Shown: positions 59,955-64,000 of the stretch, in pieces
Position numbering within the stretch: the stretch's first letter is position 1
Layout of the letters: each line of letters starts with the position of its first letter
From: Lepeophtheirus salmonis
Taxonomy: Eukaryota > Arthropoda > Copepoda > Siphonostomatoida > Caligidae
Direction: 5' to 3'
DNA length: 64,000 nucleotides
Assembly (NCBI RefSeq): GCF_016086655.4
Contig: NC_052136.2
Coordinates: forward strand, 52,196,492-52,260,491
Position numbers and translations under genes: made by a program
Notes under the pieces: generated by a model
Databases searched by the model: none
What the model was told of the DNA's origin: nothing
Seen by the model: the letters and a program-made list of their open reading frames with translations, nothing else

Positions 59955-60195
59955 AAAAAAAGTTGTATTCTATCAGGACAACCCCAGATCACACACATCT
60001 ATAGTAAACCATCATAAGCTCAAAAGCTTTGTTTGGAGGCTCTTATGTATCCATTTAATAGTCCTGATCTGGGACCATGTGAAATCGAACTATTACTATC
60101 AATTTCCAATTCTTTTTTATGTGAAAATAAGACTCAATAGAAGCGTGTGATAATCAACTATCTCACTTATTTCACGCTAAGAACAAGGATTTTTA
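59955..60195 (+). pseudogene. mariner transposase, catalytic C-terminal remnant
   Basis: Forward frames read VVFYQDNPRSHTSIV, corresponding to V-V-F-H-Q-D-N-A-R-P-H-T-S, with the second catalytic D. HHKLKSFVWRLL follows, and after a frameshift MYPFNSPDLGPCEIELLLS, the block with the third aspartate, where the final D of P-C-D is E. SNSFLCENKTQ and NYLTYF complete a recognisable mariner C-terminal half. About 80 codons survive. It differs from the copy at 34.1-34.5 kb but is of the same classical mariner type. A run of 13 A at about 60,211-60,224 follows. Confidence 0.7.
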
Positions 60196-63100
60196 TCAAA
60201 TAAAAGTTAACAAAAAAAAAAAAACATTGTGTGGTTTACTTTAATACGGTAATTACAGCTATATTAATCAAATACTTTAATTTAGCTCTAAAATAATGAA
60301 TTTTTATTTCCACCTCATATTTGAAAATGTAAGAATCTCAAAATTACAATTGCACATTCAACACTGCTTACTCCTGTTAGATATTTTCATTTAATGCCGT
60401 TGTATAAAATAAAAAAAACACCTGCAAGTAGTGCACTTTACCTGACCTAACGTTCAATTAGATTTTTATTAATCTTCTCTTAACCCAAGAAACACAATAT
60501 GCGAAACAGTAAAGAAATTAAATATTTATCCAAGCATGTGTTTCTTGTGCAAAACTAATATAATATTCTTAATTATTACGCTTAAGTATTATAAAAGTGT
60601 ATAATTAGATCTTTATTAACTATACTGGTCTTTGCTGGTTGCTACCGTACACGTTAGGATGAATAATAAATAAGATCATTCATGTTTGTTCTTACGAAAA
60701 TACTCTTTTTTTAAAATACCATTCAACTAAAATTAGCAAACATTCACATTTCATGCTATTTAAATAGGTTGAAATATTTGTATACCTATTTAAAGAATTA
60801 TTTTATTTTATACAAATATTGATTTTGCTATAAACACTTGTCCTCAAAATTATTCCAGGATATCTAGGAAAACCGACCAATTTGACCCAATTGGAGGGCA
60901 TTGCTAAGGAAGAGTAGGCCAATATTTCGGAGGAGTCTTGTAAAATAATTGTCTAATAGCTGTCTTAAAAAACAAAAGGATGGGTATTGACACTTAAGAG
61001 TATGGGGATAGCGTATGAACAATTTTGAACCTGGCATTTTTTGCTTATCCTTAAATAAAATAATCATGGAGTAAAGAGATTCTTGAGTTCAGTATTATTG
61101 TTATTCTTTAATTCGTTGGTCGTATGTAAATCAGAAAAAACCTTTAAAAATTGCATTAGTTCCAGAACAAAAATTAACAAGGCTACGAATAATTTTAAGG
61201 ACTGGTGTATATGTACTTACTTTTCAGTATAAGTTGCTAAAATCAAATATTTTGTGATCCATTCGACAAGACTTGAGAAAAAGGTGGTCAAACAATGTCC
61301 TGTGGGTTGCATTTAGTGCAGAAAATCTAAAGTTTATAAATACGGTACCCTCAAAAACCACAGCCAAATATTTAATACTTTGATAGTTAATTTTATATTT
61401 ATCTATCATCAAAATCCGAAATATTCATTTTATGTCTTGTATGAATCATATTTTGCCTTCCCTTCTAAATAAAAACCTCATACTATTGTAGGAATGGTGT
61501 TTTATTAATTTCTGAGCTTTTAACAAATTTTGCAATTAATTATTGAGGTTTTAAAGAGTATATTTTAGAAGTTCTTATTATTTATCTATTTCAACGATGA
61601 ATTTGAAAAAATGAGATAAAAAGAGAGTGGAATTTGTTTTATTCTGTATAAAATATATTTTTTCAGTAGAATAATGTAGAAATTGTAATATTCCTTTATA
61701 TAATTATAATTAGTATTTTAACTTTCTGTTTTAGAATTGCATTCATAGCTATACTATATTCTACACTCGGTAGATTGTAAGCATGTACCTGAAATCATTT
61801 TTATTATGAGTTAGGTATCTTAATTTGCTCCAAAGGTATGGTCAATAATTATCGTTTTAACGTTTTGTGTGACAAATTATCGTTAGACCTTTACATCTCA
61901 AAATTTAATGGCCGTTTACCATTAAAATATATGATCTTCTTTCATTGTTCATTTCACTAACATCAGTCGATTACTTTTTTCATAGTTCTACTGACAAACA
62001 GACAAAAAACCAAAGGTAACCTCTGTGAAACTTCATTTGTTATTTGTGGATAAACAGCCTATGGTACTTGTGTTAGGATTTGAAGGGAAGTAAGGGATGG
62101 TTTAAAATCATATCCAGCTCAGTCCAGATTCGATCATTTAAGAGTTTAAGTCTCAAATGGTTCAATATATCCATGGAACTAGTTACGGGAACAGTCTTGG
62201 GATTTCTATAGAAATCTGATAGTTGAATAGAAAGAATGTAAACTCGGTTTTTTCAATGGTATATTTAATAAGCTACTAGGTACAATAATTCAAGGTATTG
62301 TTACATAAATAATTTGGCTAAATGACAATTAGCTGTTATGATTATTTTATACATATAATTAAACTGAATTAATATCACGTATTTTATTAAATATCTTACT
62401 TTTTATATGTTATGAAATATTTTTTTAAGGACATTAAATATCTCAATTCAAATACTATTCAAAGAATTTATTCTCGAAAAGGGGTTTCATAAATGCAAGA
62501 AACAGTTTGAATATAAAAAAAACATATTTACAAATAAGTAGTTTTTATTGTTAAAAGAGTACATAGATTTTTACCATAGAAAATGTGGCATTTTAAGTGT
62601 TTTTTATATTTATATATAATAGTTATAGATTTTTATAAGACATATGATATATAAAATTTTATATAATGTACATTTTATAATATAATACCAATGTGTAGTT
62701 ACATATATATACCCTACAATAGTACATATCAAATAAATAATAGTTATAGCATTATTCGTGCAAATTACAATTTGAAACTTGAATTCTTATTAAAATATAT
62801 TTATAGGATTAACTTGTAATTTGTATTTTTAATTGATCTCATTTTTTAACTGTTCAAATAGCTTTACCCAATCGCTTCTGACTTTTTGACAAACATGTGA
62901 ATTAAAGTCTAATATATGTTCAAACAAATTTCTAATTATTGACATCACAAATCATGCTTCGACTTTGCTTAATCATTGGCAACTTTTAATTTAATTCATA
63001 AGCAAATAATATATTTTTAATTTTTGCTTTGTTATTTATTCTATTTGGAGATGTGTATTTTTTTTGTTGCAATGTATGTCAAACAATCTAAAATCTTGTT

Positions 63101-63229
63101 AGTTTGCAAGCTTCGATACATATATTTTTTTTATAATTACCGTTGTGGACAAATCTATAAGGTTAATAATTTTTTGTTACATAATATATGTGAGTTAAAA
63201 AGCGCAACGAAATACAAATCTTACATAGA
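60196..63229. other. AT-rich non-coding stretch
   Basis: No gene, RNA gene or repeat recognised. Confidence 0.55.
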
Positions 63230-63926
63230 ATGAATTCGTTCTGATAATGGGTCTTTTACTGTCCTTTGATATATATCAGGGCAGGTCTATAGACACATTT
63301 TGAAGAGCGCAAAGAAAAATTTGGCATAGGTGGCTCAGTTCTTTTGAAACTTATAGATCAATTATCAGAACGCATACCGAGCTTGAATCTTCATTTTTGT
63401 TTCAATAATTATTAAATTAATTTTCCTTTGGTAGTTCATCTATTTGACATAAACATCGGGGCGACTGGAACTATCAATGAGAATCGAATTACTAAAACGT
63501 GCCCTCTGACCAATCCCGAAACTATGAAAAAACAATATAGAAGAATAATCGATGCAAAAGTTGACTCCAAGAACATGGTATCTGTAATACGTTGTCTTGA
63601 CAGTGCTGTAGTAGTGATAGTGCTGTATAGATGCCGTAAAATGCTTGGTTGCTTCATTTATAAGAAAATAATTGTTCCTTACTTGAATTTTGTCCAGAAA
63701 TAGTCCGGTGCCTGTTACAGAAATGCCTGAAGGAACAAAAGTTGGTAGACCTAATTCAATTATGAAAGATGTGTGCTATTATCGACTCGATCATGTTATT
63801 GCATCTCTCGGTAAACAAAACTGGAAATGACGTGTTACAGAATAAAAGTAAAAAACATCTCAGCAATGCATAAAATGTCAGACTCCGCGTTGTAGGAAAT
63901 GTTTTGATCCTTACTGCATTCCTTGA
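63230..63926 (+). pseudogene. piggyBac (PGBD-like) transposase, internally deleted
   Basis: Forward frames begin FVLIMGLLLSFDIYQGRS, matching the block after the first catalytic D (normally S-x-x-G-Y-x-x-x-F-D-I-Y-x-G-K). Then come EKFGIGGSVLLKLIDQL and LHFCFNNY, standing for Y-F-D-N-F-F-T with the second catalytic D lost. An open frame (63428-63703) gives NIGATGTINENRI, CPLTNPETMKKQYRR, DSKNMVSVIRCLDSAVVV. Soon after, MPEGTKVGRPNSIMKD, RLDHVIASLGKQNW and QQCIKCQTPRCRKCFDPYC (zinc-ribbon) appear and stop at 63924-63926. The segment that should lie between, with G-V-D-x-x-D, is missing, so a central piece was deleted. The first catalytic site lies before 63230 and was not recognised. A different lineage from the copies at 6.7 and 41 kb. 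Confidence 0.8.
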
Positions 63927-64000
63927 AATTTTTGTTTATATTAAACAGAAAATATATAGTTAATGGAATTGTTATATATACCCTTTCAATCATTGATTCA
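63927..64000. other. Flank at window end
   Basis: AT-rich sequence after the piggyBac stop; the element's 3' end would fall here or beyond the window. Nothing else visible. Confidence 0.4.

Noticed and set aside
1..64000. Search for an operon, CRISPR array, phage or other prokaryote-type system
   Set aside because: The window has no dense ORFs, ribosome binding sites or regularly spaced repeats; it is eukaryotic repeat-rich DNA.

Overview
The window is about 64 kb of very AT-rich nuclear DNA from an animal. It contains no bacterial-type operons, no rRNA or tRNA gene that I can recognise, and no intact protein-coding gene. Almost everything that can be assigned is a decayed transposable element. 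The mix (many mariner/Tc1 lineages, three piggyBac copies, a pogo-like relic, L1/Tx1-type LINEs and a Ty3/gypsy integrase) fits an arthropod. A copepod such as a sea louse is my best guess, from general impression of base composition and element mix only.

Layout. 0-10 kb: mostly AT-rich non-coding DNA with one unassigned coding-like relic (about 1.0-1.3 kb) and the 3' third of a piggyBac element (6.4-7.3 kb, minus). 10.5-12.6 kb: a Ty3/gypsy integrase pseudogene with a short mariner C-terminus just beyond it. 14.8-15.3 kb: mariner remnant. 18.7-20.9 kb: on the minus strand, a LINE 3' fragment directly abutting a pogo/CENP-B-like transposase relic. 21.8-26.7 kb: a nearly full-length two-ORF LINE ending in poly(A). 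27.6-28.6 kb: Tc1-like transposase (minus). 29.1-29.6 kb: mariner 3' half.

34.1-39.7 kb is a mariner cluster. At its centre is one complete element (37,195-38,310) with 27-bp perfect terminal inverted repeats and a TA duplication, with mariner pieces of other types on both sides. 40.6-42.2 kb: a nearly full-length piggyBac transposase pseudogene (minus). 44.1-44.7, 47.4-47.9 and 51.4-51.8 kb: three short mariner derivatives in which the N-terminal DNA-binding part is joined to the C-terminus with the catalytic middle missing. 60.0-60.2 kb: another mariner piece. 63.2-63.9 kb: a third piggyBac pseudogene (plus).

The parts do not form a pathway. They record repeated insertion, decay and internal deletion. 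The only stretch that might be part of a non-transposon gene is 48.9-50.7 kb, where several short coding-like segments lie between plausible splice-acceptor-like tracts; this is weak evidence. All family assignments come from reading translated motifs by eye, with no database search.
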